Assembly: GCA_001784555.1 (NCBI GenBank)
Contig: MFRM01000019.1
Span: 53,619-117,618 of the forward strand
Reading direction: 5' to 3'
DNA from: Candidatus Melainabacteria bacterium RIFCSPHIGHO2_02_FULL_34_12
Lineage (GTDB): Bacteria > Cyanobacteriota > Vampirovibrionia > 2-02-FULL-35-15
DNA: 64,000 nucleotides
This document shows, in pieces, positions 1-9,747 of the stretch. Numbering within the stretch: the first letter of the stretch is position 1; the number at the start of each line of letters is the position of its first letter. Under the pieces are notes generated by a model. It was not told the origin of the DNA. It ran no database searches and saw only the letters and a list, made by a program, of their open reading frames with translations. A program made the translations under genes and the position numbers.

Positions 1-1
1 A

Positions 2-439
2 ATCACGGCAGACATCCCACTGGTAGGCTCAGTAATCACTATAAACGATTTAAATAATTTATCGTTTGAAGAACTAAGAGCAAGTTTACAAGATGCATCT
101 GAAAAAGTATATTTAGAGAAAGAGAAAGAACTTGGAAAAGAAAATATAAAAGAAATTGAACGCCAGGTAATGCTTCATGTAATCGATAGTAAATGGGTAG
201 AGCACCTTCATAATATGGATGCTCTGAGAGAAGGCATACATTTAAGGGGCTACGGGCAAAAAGATCCCCTTATGGAATATAAAAATGAAGCCTTTGATAT
301 GTTTGAACAATTACTTCAGGATATTAAGCGTGAAGCAATAATATTATTAATGCATGCTCAGATAGAAAAAAATCAGACAGAGGCAGATTCCCCGCCAAAG
401 GCGGGTCCGCCTTTGGCGGATACACCTGCCCAAATATAG
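2..439 (+). CDS. secA: Protein translocase subunit SecA, C-terminal part (gene truncated by window start)
   Basis: Frame open from base 2; RQVMLHVIDSKWVEHLHNMDALREGIHLRGYGQKDPLMEYKNEAFDMFEQLL is typical of the SecA helical scaffold domain. Confidence 0.95.
   Translation: MTADIPLVGSVITINDLNNLSFEELRASLQDASEKVYLEKEKELGKENIKEIERQVMLHVIDSKWVEHLHNMDALREGIHLRGYGQKDPLMEYKNEAFDMFEQLLQDIKREAIILLMHAQIEKNQTEADSPPKAGPPLADTPAQI
392..419. repeat. Perfect 13-bp inverted repeat CCGCCAAAGGCGG-GT-CCGCCTTTGGCGG inside the secA 3' end
   Basis: Arms 392-404 and 407-419, read directly; translated as PPKAGPPLAD. Confidence 0.9.
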
Positions 440-460
440 GGCAATCACATAGGATTGCCC

Positions 461-1801
461 TTACATATCTTTAGCCACAAAATCAGTGGCATAATCTCCA
501 GAAATAAATTTCGGATGTTCAAGTACCTTTAGATGAAATGGTATTGTGGTTTGAATACCGGTTATTGCAAATTCATCCAGAGCCCTTTTTGCCCGGCTTA
601 TTGCAGCTTCACGATTATCATCATGAACAATAAGCTTTGCAATCATGGAATCATAATATGGAGGTATTTCATAGCCGGTATAACAATGACTGTCTACTCT
701 TACACCTGGTCCACCAGGGGGTATATAACCATCAATTTTCCCAGGTGATGGTGCAAAGTTTTTATCAGGATCTTCAGCATTTATTCTGAACTCCATTGAA
801 TGTCCGGTTATTTTAACATCATTCTGTTTAAGCCATAATTTTTCACCAGCAGCAATTCGTATTTGTGACTTAATTAAATCAATAGACGTAACCATCTCAG
901 TAACAGGGTGTTCTACCTGAATTCGTGTATTCATTTCCATAAAATAAAAGTTTTTCGTATTCATATCAAGAATAAATTCAACTGTTCCTGCATTTCTATA
1001 CTTTATTTTTTTTGCAGCAAGGACAGCTGCATTTCCCATTTTTTTCCTCAGTCTTTTATCAATGTGCATGCCTGGGGTTTCTTCCAGAAGCTTCTGATGT
1101 CTTCTTTGCACTGTACAATCTCTTTCTCCCAGATGAATAACATTTCCATGCTCATCAGCAAGAATCTGAATTTCAATATGTCTAATTTTCGTTATATACT
1201 TCTCAAGATATATTCCAGGATTGCCAAATGCATTATTTGCTTCCTGAGAAGCTGAGTCAAGCCCACTTGTCAGCTGATCTTCATCCTGAGCAATTCTCAT
1301 ACCTCTTCCGCCCCCGCCTGCAGTAGCTTTTAAAATTACTGGATAACCAAGTTTTTTAGCACTTTGTATAGCTTGTTCTTTATTATCAATCAAACCATCT
1401 ATTCCAGGAATAACTGGTACTCCTAAATCCATCATTATTGATTTTGCTGTAGCTTTATCACCCATTGAAGAAATATTTTTCGAGGTTGGACCTATAAACT
1501 TTAATCCGTGCGACTCACACATTTCAGCAAAATTTGAATTTTCTGCAAGAAACCCATACCCAGGATGGATTGCATCAACACGACTTAAGAGAGCAGTACT
1601 AACAATAGAAGGAATATTTAAGTAACTGTTTGCAGAACGTGCCGGACCTATACAATAAGCTTCATCAGCCAGTTGCACATGAAGAGAGCTGGCATCTGCC
1701 TGAGAATAAACTGCAACAGTTTCAATTCCAAGTTCACGTGCTGCTCTAATTACACGAAGTGCGATTTCACCCCTATTTGCAATAAGTATTTTTTTAAACA
1801 A
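461..1801 (-). CDS. accC: Acetyl-CoA carboxylase biotin carboxylase subunit
   Basis: [29 protein letters not shown]-grasp [24 protein letters not shown]. Confidence 0.97.
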   Translation of the reverse strand: MFKKILIANRGEIALRVIRAARELGIETVAVYSQADASSLHVQLADEAYCIGPARSANSYLNIPSIVSTALLSRVDAIHPGYGFLAENSNFAEMCESHGLKFIGPTSKNISSMGDKATAKSIMMDLGVPVIPGIDGLIDNKEQAIQSAKKLGYPVILKATAGGGGRGMRIAQDEDQLTSGLDSASQEANNAFGNPGIYLEKYITKIRHIEIQILADEHGNVIHLGERDCTVQRRHQKLLEETPGMHIDKRLRKKMGNAAVLAAKKIKYRNAGTVEFILDMNTKNFYFMEMNTRIQVEHPVTEMVTSIDLIKSQIRIAAGEKLWLKQNDVKITGHSMEFRINAEDPDKNFAPSPGKIDGYIPPGGPGVRVDSHCYTGYEIPPYYDSMIAKLIVHDDNREAAISRAKRALDEFAITGIQTTIPFHLKVLEHPKFISGDYATDFVAKDM

Positions 1802-1811
1802 GGGAATTGAT

Positions 1812-2180
1812 TTACTTTAGTTCTACCTTACCGCCAGCAGCCTCAATTTTCTTTTTAATTGATTCTGCCTCATCTTTCTTTACGCCTGCTTTTACTGGTT
1901 TAGGAGCACTATCAACAAGGTCTTTTGCTTCTTTAAGTCCAAGTCCTGTTACTTCACGTACTACTTTCAATACCTCAATTTTCTTATCACCTGAGCTGGA
2001 AAGAATAACTTCAAATGAATCTTTTTCTTCGACAGGTGCTGCTGCAGCTACTGCTGCAACTGCTACTGGCGCTGCTGCAGTAACTCCGAATTTCTCTTCC
2101 ATCATTTTTTTTAGTTCTGATGCTTCAAGAACTGTTAATGTGGAAATATCTTCCAATAATTTTTCTACTTTATTTGGCAT
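1812..2180 (-). CDS. rplL: 50S ribosomal protein L7/L12
   Basis: [16 protein letters not shown] hinge and [25 protein letters not shown]-terminal domain. Confidence 0.97.
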   Translation of the reverse strand: MPNKVEKLLEDISTLTVLEASELKKMMEEKFGVTAAAPVAVAAVAAAAPVEEKDSFEVILSSSGDKKIEVLKVVREVTGLGLKEAKDLVDSAPKPVKAGVKKDEAESIKKKIEAAGGKVELK

Positions 2181-2220
2181 ATTTTTCTCCTTTTTATTCC
2201 CAAACTTTCACAAGAAAAGC

Positions 2221-2754
2221 TTATGCAGCTTTTTCTCCTGAATTCTTCTTTGCAACTTCCTCTGCAAGAAGTGCAATATCCCTTATTAAACTTTCAAATG
2301 TACCTGCAATTGCAGTCGTATTTGCAACAAGCAAGCCTGCAATTTGGCCAAGAAGGACTTCTTTTGGAGGCAGATTTGCAAATATTGTAAGTTCTTCTTT
2401 TGTAAGAAACTTCCCGTCTAAAACTCCCCCTTTAATTTCACCTTTTTCAACTTCTTTCACAAATTCAACAAATGTTTTTGCACATTCATTCGGATCACCA
2501 AAACCAAGCAAAAGCGCTGTAGGTCCTTCAAGAGATTTTTCAAGCTCCTGAATATTTGTATCCTTTAGTGCAAGTTTTATCAGGGTGTTTTTAGCAATCT
2601 TGTATTCAGCTTTGCTCTTAACTAATCTTCTTCTGAGATCTGTAATCTCTGAAACACTAAAACCCTGATGATTAGTTGCTATTGCAAGTGCAATTTTTGA
2701 GAATTTTTCTTTTAAATTAGAAACTACATCTTGTTTAGTCAGATTTTTACTCAT
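2221..2754 (-). CDS. rplJ: 50S ribosomal protein L10
   Basis: L10 N-terminal domain; directly upstream of rplL. Confidence 0.95.
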   Translation of the reverse strand: MSKNLTKQDVVSNLKEKFSKIALAIATNHQGFSVSEITDLRRRLVKSKAEYKIAKNTLIKLALKDTNIQELEKSLEGPTALLLGFGDPNECAKTFVEFVKEVEKGEIKGGVLDGKFLTKEELTIFANLPPKEVLLGQIAGLLVANTTAIAGTFESLIRDIALLAEEVAKKNSGEKAA

Positions 2755-2770
2755 TTTTTACCTCTTTAAC

Positions 2771-2794
2771 AAAAAAGCCCCAGAATATGGGGCC
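2771..2794 (-). terminator. Attenuator-like rho-independent hairpin in the rplJ leader
   Basis: Minus strand GGCCCC..GGGGC followed by TTTTTTG, 17 nt upstream of the rplJ start. Confidence 0.7.
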
Positions 2795-2890
2795 AAAGAC
2801 AAATTTAGGTTAATTTTTCAATTACCTCGACTAGGTTTGTTCTTTTAAAGACCAGCTTAAACCAATCTCCTAGTTGTCTCTGGCAAAACG
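2795..2890 (-). promoter_or_regulatory. Probable ribosomal protein L10 leader
   Basis: Minus strand CCAGAGACAACTAGGAGATTGGTTTAAGCTGG..AACCTAGTCGAGGT upstream of rplJL; position and CTAGG/CCTAG pairing fit an L10 leader. Confidence 0.55.
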
Positions 2891-2947
2891 CAAAGATAAT
2901 CTTCTAATATATAAAAAGATTTGTCAAATTGTATTGCAATTAATTGT

Positions 2948-3238
2948 CTAATACCTGTTGTAATACTGTAATCCTTCAAGTCTTGCATAAATTAATTCAT
3001 ATGGACTTTTAATTTCTCCAAAATCAGATGAAACAGGTAAGCCAGCTTTTGACTTTCCCCTGCAAGATAAACAATGATTTTCTTTATCATTAGCACCTGT
3101 TTTTAGCAATGGAGAGAATACTGCATCTTCTATCTCATCTAACGGTACAAGCTGGAATTGTTGTTTTAATTTTTGCGGCTGGACATAATTAAAACCGTAA
3201 ATTTGAGGTAATGTTTTTTGACTTACTAAGCCTGTCAT
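2948..3238 (-). CDS. Hypothetical protein (96 aa)
   Basis: ORF with ATG start in otherwise unassigned region. Confidence 0.45.
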   Translation of the reverse strand: MTGLVSQKTLPQIYGFNYVQPQKLKQQFQLVPLDEIEDAVFSPLLKTGANDKENHCLSCRGKSKAGLPVSSDFGEIKSPYELIYARLEGLQYYNRY

Positions 3239-3345
3239 TTTCTTAAGTCCACCATTTTTAGAACTAATTAATCTTAGGTATAACCCAGAGGTTATTTATC
3301 AACAGCAGGTTAAGTAAGGGTTATTACTTAACTTTTATATAACCT

Positions 3346-3582
3346 TTAATATTGCAAAAATGACCAGTGAGCATAAACAACTCCCTGTGGAGTAAATCTT
3401 CTTATAATGGTTGAAATTAAAGGTAATTTAGCTTGTGCTCCATCGATTCTATTTTCAGCCAAATCTTTATTTTTCTTTATTTCTTTACACAAGCCAAGAT
3501 ATCCAAATACATTTGCTGGCAATGAAAATGAAACTTTTCTTTCTCTTTTTTGAATTAAAAAGTGTTTATTATGGACGCTCAT
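3346..3582 (-). CDS. Hypothetical protein (78 aa)
   Basis: ORF only. Confidence 0.4.
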   Translation of the reverse strand: MSVHNKHFLIQKRERKVSFSLPANVFGYLGLCKEIKKNKDLAENRIDGAQAKLPLISTIIRRFTPQGVVYAHWSFLQY

Positions 3583-3750
3583 AAAACCTCAATATCTATT
3601 TACCCCTTAGTGGTAGCACTTTTCAGGGCATACCCTTACAAAAATTAAAGAGATATGAAATCAAAACCAAATTTAACTCAACTTTAACTTAACTGTAAAA
3701 GCTTATCTTTAAATTACACACAATATTTATTTAAATTGTAGCCTGATTAT

Positions 3751-3905
3751 AAAGCGACTTCCCTAAAATCAGCTAACCCGGCAGCAAGCTACCGGGTTTT
3801 ACGCCGATTTTTGCTTTCAGCACCAGTCGTCGCTGCTAAGGAAGTCGCTTTGAACTCGCTCGCTCCTATCTCTGGGAGCAAGCTCCCGAGTTTTTCGCTT
3901 CGCTC
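3751..3905. repeat. Structured element E1 (long-range stem plus two AGCAAG-loop hairpins)
   Basis: AAAGCGACTTCC (3751-3762) pairs with GGAAGTCGCTTT (3840-3851); inner AACCCGG..CCGGGTT (3775-3798); GGGAGCAAGCTCCC hairpin downstream; homologous to E2 at 52696-52855. Confidence 0.75.
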
Positions 3906-3940
3906 GTATAAAAATCTCTTAGTACAAATTGCCCAGTATA

Positions 3941-4240
3941 TTAGGAGAATTTTGCATGTTCAAGTAAAATTAATTTTTTTTGATCTAAATAAACCCAAAG
4001 ATCGCCTGGCCGCCACATTATGGTTTCTTCTCCCATATACATATAAATCAAAAGTCGTTTAATTATTTCTCTTGCTTTGTTGTTTTGTTTTCCTCTAGGA
4101 TCATTAGCTAATTTAGTCCTAAGAAGGATAGCTTCTTTCCTGGTCTGACAAAATGCAGGCCCAGGATTAGATCCTCCAGATCTGCATAGTATTGCTACTT
4201 TTCCATTTGGTTGTGACCAACCTAAAACATAAACACTCAT
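3941..4240 (-). CDS. Hypothetical protein (99 aa)
   Basis: ORF only. Confidence 0.4.
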   Translation of the reverse strand: MSVYVLGWSQPNGKVAILCRSGGSNPGPAFCQTRKEAILLRTKLANDPRGKQNNKAREIIKRLLIYMYMGEETIMWRPGDLWVYLDQKKLILLEHAKFS

Positions 4241-4277
4241 ATTTTTATATAACCAAAATTAGAAACCATTTATTATC

Positions 4278-5486
4278 TCAATAATTTAAGAATAGGTTTT
4301 CTCCTATAATGGTTCCCTTAACTGAACATTTCTCAATATCCCAGAGGACTAAATTTGCTTCTTTTCCAGCTGCTATATCACTTATGTTAGAGCTTATTGG
4401 CAGATTTAAATGACTCCTAATAGGCTTTGAAGCACATAATAAGGCTTCCTCAATATTTGTAATTTTCCACTTAATAAGATTTCTGACACATTCATCTATT
4501 AAGATTTGCCCACCACCTAATACTCCTTTTGATTTTGACTTTTCAAAGAAATCTCTTGAAACTGAATCAGACACAAGAGCAAATGAGTTTTCTTTTTTAT
4601 GTTCTTTCAAAAGCCTTACAATTTCTTTATGCACATGGATTCCATCTGCAATAACCATACATAAAACATTTTTATTTTGAAGCAAGTAAAGCATAATTCC
4701 ATCTTTTTCAGGATCTATGTTAGTAGGATTTGCGAGTTTCTGATTTATAGTATCTAAATTTAAAGTTCTATTATCTCTGTGTGAAAAACCTTCTATTCCC
4801 CTCATAGCATTAAACATATGTGTAACAGATCTAATTCCAAATTCCTCTACCGCAATTTGCCCTTCTTTATATGTAGCATCTGTATGTCCAATAGAAACCA
4901 GAATATTATTTTTTTGAAGTAGTTTTATTGCCTCTCCAGTTTTATCCAGTTCAGGAGCAAGAGTAAAAATAATTACATTTTCCTTAATATAGGGTTCAAT
5001 ATTTTTTGCTGTTAAATCTTTTTTTGCATATTTACTTTCATGAACTCCATATTTTGAAATAAAGACACCTTCAATATGCATACCAAGAATTTTTGCACCA
5101 GCACTATTTCCAGATTGCTTAATATAGGAATTTATATGATCAATAAAATTAAATATTTTTTCATCACTTGAAGTAATAATAGTAGGGCAAAAGCCAACGA
5201 CACCTCTCAAAGCCAGTTGCAAGCGAAGTCTATCAATTTCATTGAAAGATGGAGGAGGCACATCCCAAAAATTACATAAATCATGGCCATTAATCTGAGG
5301 ATCAATAAACCCTGGGCATATAATACAATTTGAAGCATCTATTTCAGTAAGATTTTTTGTTTCTAAGCCCTGGTCTGAGTACGATATCTTTCCATTTAAA
5401 ACAATAAGTTCGTTATTAATGTTCAAGCCAAGGACTTTAACAAACTTTGTTAATTTGAATTTACTTAACCTTGTTGTTTTAACCAT
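4278..5486 (-). CDS. nagA: N-acetylglucosamine-6-phosphate deacetylase
   Basis: CPGFIDPQINGHD; GMHIEGVFIS; SIGHTDATY; THMFNAMRG; ADGIHVH; LVSDSVS. Confidence 0.92.
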   Translation of the reverse strand: MVKTTRLSKFKLTKFVKVLGLNINNELIVLNGKISYSDQGLETKNLTEIDASNCIICPGFIDPQINGHDLCNFWDVPPPSFNEIDRLRLQLALRGVVGFCPTIITSSDEKIFNFIDHINSYIKQSGNSAGAKILGMHIEGVFISKYGVHESKYAKKDLTAKNIEPYIKENVIIFTLAPELDKTGEAIKLLQKNNILVSIGHTDATYKEGQIAVEEFGIRSVTHMFNAMRGIEGFSHRDNRTLNLDTINQKLANPTNIDPEKDGIMLYLLQNKNVLCMVIADGIHVHKEIVRLLKEHKKENSFALVSDSVSRDFFEKSKSKGVLGGGQILIDECVRNLIKWKITNIEEALLCASKPIRSHLNLPISSNISDIAAGKEANLVLWDIEKCSVKGTIIGENLFLNY

Positions 5487-5800
5487 ATTCTTAATCTAGC
5501 TTGATTTTTGTTGACGCAGTTGTAAATTGTTAAGTTCTAGATTTTTATTTATTTGGTAAAGAATGAAACAAATTTGCCTACTTTTATCATTTTCTTACTT
5601 GATTTCTTATTTAATTTAATCAACTAAAACAAAACATGTATTACCTAAGTGTATATTTTATTCAAAATATCTATATCATTTAATTTTAAACAAAAAAAAT
5701 TAAGGTTAAGCATTCATCTACAAAAGTCTTAAAACCTAGACAGGACAAGGATTTTAGCATATGATTTATTTCAGACTTAGCAAATAAATGGAGGAATTTT

Positions 5801-6079
5801 ATGAACAAACAAGACTTAATTCTACAACTAGCTAACAAAGAAGAATTAACACAAAAAAAAGCTGATGAAATACTTAGTACTACCTTAGAAGCAATAATGA
5901 AATCAGTTTCAAAGGGAGAAAAAGTAACACTTGTAGGATTTGGAACTTTTGAAGCCAGAAAAAGGAAAGAAAGAAAAGGCAGAAATCCTAAAACAGGAGA
6001 AGAAATCCAAATTTCAGCAAGCACAGTACCAAAGTTTTCAGCTGGTAAACAATTCAAATCATCTGTAAACAGAAGATAA
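5801..6079 (+). CDS. hup: HU family DNA-binding protein
   Basis: MNKQDLILQLANKEELTQKKADEIL..GFGTFEARKRKERKGRNPKTGEEIQI. Confidence 0.96.
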   Translation: MNKQDLILQLANKEELTQKKADEILSTTLEAIMKSVSKGEKVTLVGFGTFEARKRKERKGRNPKTGEEIQISASTVPKFSAGKQFKSSVNRR

Positions 6080-6103
6080 TAAAAACATAACATAGAAAAG
6101 GTT

Positions 6104-6140
6104 GCAGGGGGCGTTGTATACAATGCTCCCTGCTGCTTTT
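6104..6140 (+). terminator. Rho-independent terminator between convergent hup and rsmI
   Basis: GCAGGGgGC..GCtCCCTGC hairpin followed by TGCTTTTA. Confidence 0.7.
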
Positions 6141-7056
6141 ATTTAATGTATTTATCTAGATATAAATCATACAGTCTTTTAGCAGATAAATTATATTCTT
6201 TAGCAAAAGTTTTTGATGTCTCTTTCAATGAATGTCCTTCTGTAATGTGATTTTTCATATGAGAAAGAACATGCTCCATGTTCAAACTCTCTGCCTGTTT
6301 ATTTATATGTAATATGACTACTATTTCACCTTTAAAAGTTTTATTTTCAAGTAACCAGATTAAATCAGGAATTTTTCCTTTCCAAAGTTCTTCATATATC
6401 TTTGAGATCTCTCTTGCAATAAATATCTCACTATCAGGATATATATTATTAATCTCTGCTATATATTTTTTTATATCGTGAGGAGCAATATAAATAACTA
6501 TATTTTTTGATCTGTTTTTTAAAGAGCAAAGTGTATCTTTTCTCTTACTTTTATTTTCCGGCAAAAAACCAATAAATAAAAATTCACTATTTTCACTTTC
6601 AAAGGGGCATACACTTAAAGCTGCAAGTAAAGCACTCGGTCCTGGTACAGGAATTACTTTTATATTCTGATCCATTGCAGCTGCTATAAGAGTTTTACCT
6701 GGATCAGAAATAAGTGGTGTACCTGCATCAGAAACAAGCGCTATATCTTTCCCGGAAACAAGAAGAGAAATCGCTTCACCAGCTGATTTATGTTCATTAT
6801 ATTTATGATGACTTTTAATTTTTGTTTTAATTGCATACTTATTTAAAAGTCTTGAGGTTATTCTTTTATCTTCACATAAAATTAAATCTACCTTTTTTAA
6901 GGTCTCTAAAGCTCTAAGTGTAATATCAGTTAAATTACCTATCGGTGTAGCAACTACATAAAGAGCCGGCGATGGGGCGAACCGGCGGTGGGGCGAATTC
7001 CTCTCTAAAGGTACATTCGCCGACTCGCCCATTCGCCCATCCACCGGTTCTTTCAT
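6139..7056 (-). CDS. rsmI: 16S rRNA (cytidine(1402)-2'-O)-methyltransferase, with repeat-encoded N-terminal extension
   Basis: LYVVATPIGNLTDITLRALETLKKVDLILCEDKR; SDAGTPLISDPG; VPGPSALLAAL. First ~30 aa derive from the 8-bp repeat array. Confidence 0.93.
   Translation of the reverse strand: MKEPVDGRMGESANVPLERNSPHRRFAPSPALYVVATPIGNLTDITLRALETLKKVDLILCEDKRITSRLLNKYAIKTKIKSHHKYNEHKSAGEAISLLVSGKDIALVSDAGTPLISDPGKTLIAAAMDQNIKVIPVPGPSALLAALSVCPFESENSEFLFIGFLPENKSKRKDTLCSLKNRSKNIVIYIAPHDIKKYIAEINNIYPDSEIFIAREISKIYEELWKGKIPDLIWLLENKTFKGEIVVILHINKQAESLNMEHVLSHMKNHITEGHSLKETSKTFAKEYNLSAKRLYDLYLDKYIK
6965..7050. repeat. 8-bp-period GC-rich array, two inverted halves
   Basis: cggcgatg|gggcgaac|cggcggtg|gggcgaat|..|attcgccg|actcgccc|attcgccc|atccaccg, read directly. 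Confidence 0.85.
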
Positions 7057-7856
7057 ATATCCGATCCCATAAAAAAATCAGGATGAGTAAGGTTGTCTAG
7101 AATTTGATTTCGGATATTAATCAGATGAGAATCCTTTAAATCTCTGGGTCTGGACACTGCTACTGTAGCATCAAACAAAAGCTTACCAGGCTTACCACCT
7201 ATAACAAGAATTCTGTCAGCAAGTTTAAGTGCTTCATCTACACTATGTGTTACAAAAATTACTGTTTTTTTTGTTTTCATCCATAATCTAAGTAATTCAT
7301 TTTGCATATTTTCTCTGGTCTGTTGATCTAATGCCCCAAATGGTTCATCTAAGAGCAACACCTCAGGTTCAACAGCAAGGGCTCTGGCAAGAGCTACTCT
7401 CTGCCTCATCCCTCCTGAAACCTGATTAACAGGATAATTTTTATATTCAGACAATCCTACTAGATTTAAATATTCCATAGCTTTTTTTTGTGGTTTTTCT
7501 TTACCGTGATTTTTAGTGGTTAATCCAAATGCTACATTATCTAAAATGTTTAACCAGGGAAACAAAGCATATTCCTGAAAAACCAGTGTCCTAGAACTAT
7601 CTGGCCTTTCTACTAGCTTTGAATTAAAGATTACCTTACCGGAAGAAGGTTTTAATAATCCTGCTATCAAGCTTAAAATAGTGGATTTCCCGCATCCGGA
7701 AGGTCCTAATACACAAACAAATTCTTCCGCAAAAATATCAAAACTTAAATTTCCCAGGATATGATTATCACCAGAGGAAGTTTTAAAATTCTTTACTACA
7801 TTTTCAAACTTAATCTTAGGCTCAAGCATAAAACAGTTATTCAACCCCCCAAGCAA
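7053..7856 (-). CDS. ABC transporter ATP-binding protein, nitrate/sulfonate/taurine type
   Basis: Walker A GPSGCGKST; VSGGMRQRVALARALA; LLLDEPFGALD. Confidence 0.93.
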   Translation of the reverse strand: MLGGLNNCFMLEPKIKFENVVKNFKTSSGDNHILGNLSFDIFAEEFVCVLGPSGCGKSTILSLIAGLLKPSSGKVIFNSKLVERPDSSRTLVFQEYALFPWLNILDNVAFGLTTKNHGKEKPQKKAMEYLNLVGLSEYKNYPVNQVSGGMRQRVALARALAVEPEVLLLDEPFGALDQQTRENMQNELLRLWMKTKKTVIFVTHSVDEALKLADRILVIGGKPGKLLFDATVAVSRPRDLKDSHLINIRNQILDNLTHPDFFMGSDI

Positions 7857-8640
7857 TTCGGACTCTTTTTTCTATTATTCCAAAAAATACATTTTCAGTA
7901 AAATAACCAATGATACCAATAGTAGTTATCATTGCAATAACCTGAGACATATCTGCTAATGCCCTTCCAAGCTCTAATGTCTGACCTATCCCTGCGCCAC
8001 TTACAAATAACTCTCCTGCAATTAAAGCCCGCCATGCAAATGCCCAGCTAAGCCTTAAACCAGTAACTAATTCAGGTATCATTGCTTTAATGATTACATT
8101 TTTATATAAATGAAGCCCCCTGCTTCCTAATGTCTGAGCTGCTTTAATTAAGTTTGAAGGAATATTTTTCATAGCATTCTTTGTACTTAGTGCTGTAGGT
8201 AAAACCGCTTCAAGAATTATAATAAAAATAACTGCATTATCAGATATTCCAAACCACAAGAGTGCTAATGGAACCCAAGCTACACTTGGAATAGATTGAA
8301 GTGAAAGAATAGACCTGCCAAAAGTAATGTCGAGGAAATAATACCGTGCAAGCAAAATACCAGTAACTATTCCTATGCCAAGTGCCATGAAATAACCAGT
8401 TAAAACCCTTATCATCGAGTAAAAAATTGAAATTAGATAATTACCCTTTATAAAACCAATATAAAAACTTTCAAATACATCAAGAGGTCCAGGAAGTATA
8501 TAAGACGGTATTTGGGTTATGGCTACAACCAGATACCATATTAAAAATAAAGCCAGGAAAAAAGTAATTCTAATTAAAGTAATTTTCATGCCCGTTAAAT
8601 CCTTTTTTATAATACCTTGCTCTTTATCTAATTTCTTCAA
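7837..8640 (-). CDS. ABC transporter permease, SsuC/TauC type (start may be 8589)
   Basis: BPD-type TM protein; SIPSVAWVPLALLWFGISDNAVIFIIILEAVLP; RLSWAFAWRALIAGEL. Confidence 0.9.
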   Translation of the reverse strand: MKKLDKEQGIIKKDLTGMKITLIRITFFLALFLIWYLVVAITQIPSYILPGPLDVFESFYIGFIKGNYLISIFYSMIRVLTGYFMALGIGIVTGILLARYYFLDITFGRSILSLQSIPSVAWVPLALLWFGISDNAVIFIIILEAVLPTALSTKNAMKNIPSNLIKAAQTLGSRGLHLYKNVIIKAMIPELVTGLRLSWAFAWRALIAGELFVSGAGIGQTLELGRALADMSQVIAMITTIGIIGYFTENVFFGIIEKRVRIAWGVE

Positions 8641-8776
8641 AATCTTTTCTTATATTTAAATTGACAATATCACTGAAAGTACGTTTTTGGAAGGATTTTT
8701 CAATGATTTTAATGTCTATGTCTTTATTTGTAATTTTTGAAATAGCTTCAGCTCGATTGATTTTCAGATCATCAGT
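8624..8776 (-). pseudogene. Possible C-terminal remnant of an ABC substrate-binding protein
   Basis: KINRAEAISKITNKDIDIKIIEKSFQKRTFSDIVNLNIRKDFEEIR resembles SsuA/TauA-like C-termini and sits directly upstream of the permease without an N-terminal portion. Confidence 0.45.
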
Positions 8777-9629
8777 CCTTATCTGGAGCAGGAACAGGTT
8801 TAGCTTCATCTGGAGCAGGAACAGGTTTAGCTTCATCTGGAGCAGGAACAGGTTTAGCTTCAGAAATTGCAGCCATAACAGCATTAAAAATAATCAGATA
8901 ACTACGTACTAAATGAGAATGACCCTGTTCATGGAGTTCGTTAAAAGGCAGGTTATATTTTTCATTATCTTTCTCCCAGCGCCTATTTCGTATCATGATG
9001 TTATGAAGTTGTTCACAAAACCATAAAGGTGTATTTTCATCACGTAGGGTAACAACATTACACGTTGCTTGGCCACTAGTAGTAAATTGAACTGGTGCTT
9101 TATCACAACTCTCATTTAATTTTTTCAGTACTGCTTTAGCATCCTCAGTAGTTCCATCCCAATCAAGCTCAACATTTGGATGTCCTGGTCGAAATCTTCC
9201 TGCCCATGCTATTCTTAACCACTGCTCAATATCTGCAAGACAATTCTGCTCTTGCAATCCAGAAGTATCATGATGCTGATTTAATAGATTAATTGATGCA
9301 GTAGCATTCAGCAGAACTATAGCGACGAAATCTATTACCTCTTGCCAAGTACCTGGATCAAAGATATCTTCAGAACGCTTTTCTACTGGTGGTGAAAAGA
9401 AATCCCAAACTTGAAACTCCCGGATTTTTGGATATAGATTTCTTAAATGCTGAGCAAAATCAGCAGGAGCATTAAATTGCTCTTTTTCCCTCTCATCACA
9501 TATTGTCTGAGCCTCATCACAAACAGGCCCAACTAGGTGATCATACTCAGGCTCCTTTGTACGACGGAGTACCCTACAGCTAGCAACAAGAGATTGTTTT
9601 ATCTCATCAATTTTAATAATAGTAGACAT
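8772..9629 (-). CDS. Uncharacterised protein (285 aa) with C-terminal EAKPVPAPD tandem repeat
   Basis: Long ORF; no family recognised. Confidence 0.7.
   Translation of the reverse strand: MSTIIKIDEIKQSLVASCRVLRRTKEPEYDHLVGPVCDEAQTICDEREKEQFNAPADFAQHLRNLYPKIREFQVWDFFSPPVEKRSEDIFDPGTWQEVIDFVAIVLLNATASINLLNQHHDTSGLQEQNCLADIEQWLRIAWAGRFRPGHPNVELDWDGTTEDAKAVLKKLNESCDKAPVQFTTSGQATCNVVTLRDENTPLWFCEQLHNIMIRNRRWEKDNEKYNLPFNELHEQGHSHLVRSYLIIFNAVMAAISEAKPVPAPDEAKPVPAPDEAKPVPAPDKD
8782..8862. repeat. 27-bp tandem repeat, 3 identical copies
   Basis: tctggagcaggaacaggtttagcttca at 8782, 8809 and 8836. Confidence 0.97.
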
Positions 9630-9747
9630 AAATTTCTTATTAACTCAATATATAATTATATAAGTAATTGTTTTTTCTTAATAAGTTTCCTGCTCTACTT
9701 CCCCGTAGGTACATGATTAATTTTTTTTAATGTGATGATGATAATTA

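Noticed and set aside
1807-2551. Plus-strand ORFs 1807-2241 and 2120-2551
   Set aside because: Antisense to rplL and rplJ, low-complexity mirrored composition; not genes.
3811-4062. 83-aa plus-strand ORF
   Set aside because: Runs through structured element E1 and antisense to 3941-4240; no protein features.
8624-8884. Treating the 86-aa ORF 8624-8884 as an intact gene
   Set aside because: Its N-terminal third is the alternative-frame reading of the 27-bp repeat of the neighbouring ORF; only the C-terminal part looks real, as a remnant.
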